Assembly (NCBI RefSeq): GCF_001984175.1
Contig: NZ_MTQP01000059.1
Coordinates: forward strand, 124,001 to 188,000
DNA from: Saccharothrix sp. ALI-22-I
GTDB taxonomy: Bacteria; Actinomycetota; Actinomycetes; Mycobacteriales; Pseudonocardiaceae
DNA: 64,000 nt
Reading direction: 5' to 3'
Numbering within the stretch: the first letter of the stretch is position 1; the number at the start of each line of letters is the position of its first letter. Of the stretch, positions 63,750-64,000 are shown piece after piece. The translations under genes and the position numbers were made by a program. The notes below the pieces were generated by a model that had not been told where the DNA came from, made no database searches, and worked only from the letters and a program-made list of their open reading frames with translations.

Positions 63750-64000
63750 ATGACGCCCCCGCACAACTACCTCGCGGTGATAAAGGTCGTCGGCATCGGC
63801 GGTGGCGGTGTCAACGCCGTCAACCGCATGATCGAGGTCGGGCTCAAGGGCGTCGAGTTCATCGCGGTGAACACCGACGCCCAGGCGCTGCTCATGTCGG
63901 ATGCCGACGTGAAGCTCGACATCGGCCGCGAACTCACCCGCGGCCTCGGCGCCGGCGCCAATCCCGAAGTCGGCCACAAGGCCGCCGAAGACCACCGTGA
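63750..64000 (+). CDS. ftsZ: Cell division GTPase FtsZ (N-terminal part)
   Basis: First 83 codons of the tubulin-like Z-ring protein. N-terminal [28 protein letters not shown] contains the nucleotide-binding GGGGVNAV loop. [10 protein letters not shown] and the beginning of the GAGANPEVG helix follow. The ATG has AGGAAGG upstream. Completes the dcw order; the rest of the gene is beyond the window. Confidence 0.97.
   Translation, partial: MTPPHNYLAVIKVVGIGGGGVNAVNRMIEVGLKGVEFIAVNTDAQALLMSDADVKLDIGRELTRGLGAGANPEVGHKAAEDHR

Overview
This 64-kb window is chromosomal DNA from a high-GC actinobacterium. Very high GC, abundant GTG starts, many 4-nt GTGA/ATGA gene overlaps, leaderless starts, a DAP-type MurE, ThyX, a PspA/ClgR stress locus, a WhiJ-like XRE/DUF397 pair and a complete dcw cell-division cluster point to the Pseudonocardiaceae (Saccharothrix/Actinosynnema/Lentzea type). 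The genus is inference. No rRNA, tRNA, CRISPR array, transposase or integrase was recognised.

Layout. 1-4.9 kb: the end of an EamA exporter, a YcaQ-like DNA glycosylase, an aldo/keto reductase with a TetR regulator, and a DUF4097 / ribbon-helix-helix pair. 5-11.6 kb: thyX, an ACT-domain protein, a Ser/Thr kinase, a TIGR03085 protein, dapA, RNase J and an F420/NADP-type oxidoreductase. 11.7-14.2 kb: a broken XRE regulator, an MFS exporter, a 19-residue micro-ORF and a PlsC-like acyltransferase. 14.3-16.8 kb: ftsK. 16.9-21.7 kb: an accessory block on the minus strand, with a secreted phospholipase A2 and a six-gene thiazole/oxazole-modified RiPP (TOMM) operon. 21.8-27.4 kb: N-acetylglutamate synthase, rimO, pgsA, cinA, clgR, pspA and a PspM-like gene. 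27.7-40 kb: uracil permease, pyrD, a Nei-type glycosylase, a ParA ATPase, a methyltransferase, two tandem SigD-like sigma factors, a divergent glutamine-synthetase-like/amidohydrolase pair, SOS-controlled dinB, a Crp/Fnr regulator and small proteins. 40.4-45.7 kb: DUF3040 and the moxR-DUF58-tgpA operon. 46.2-64 kb: the dcw cluster mraZ-rsmH-ftsL-ftsI-murE-murF-mraY-murD-ftsW-murG-murC-ftsQ-ftsZ, interrupted by three non-canonical insertions.

The most unusual system is the TOMM operon. It encodes a MerR regulator, an E1-like/leader-binding protein, a YcaO cyclodehydratase with the C-terminal PxPxP motif and a SagB-type FMN dehydrogenase, all coupled by start-stop overlaps. Its only candidate substrate is an ORF whose N-terminus looks like a RiPP leader followed by eight consecutive cysteines, but which then continues into a four-helix membrane protein. 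A second small membrane protein, paralogous to its C-terminal half, follows. If the Cys8 tract is cyclised, the product would be a polythiazole attached to, or cleaved from, an integral membrane protein. The operon sits between ftsK and the N-acetylglutamate synthase gene, a junction where mycobacteria carry no such genes.

Regulatory signals readable here include a ClgR box before clgR, a GGAACC-N16-CGTT ECF-sigma promoter before pspA, a LexA box before dinB, three 10-bp-phased MraZ boxes over the mraZ promoter, a multi-site operator between the ribbon-helix-helix gene and thyX, and a dyad inside the ftsZ promoter spacer.
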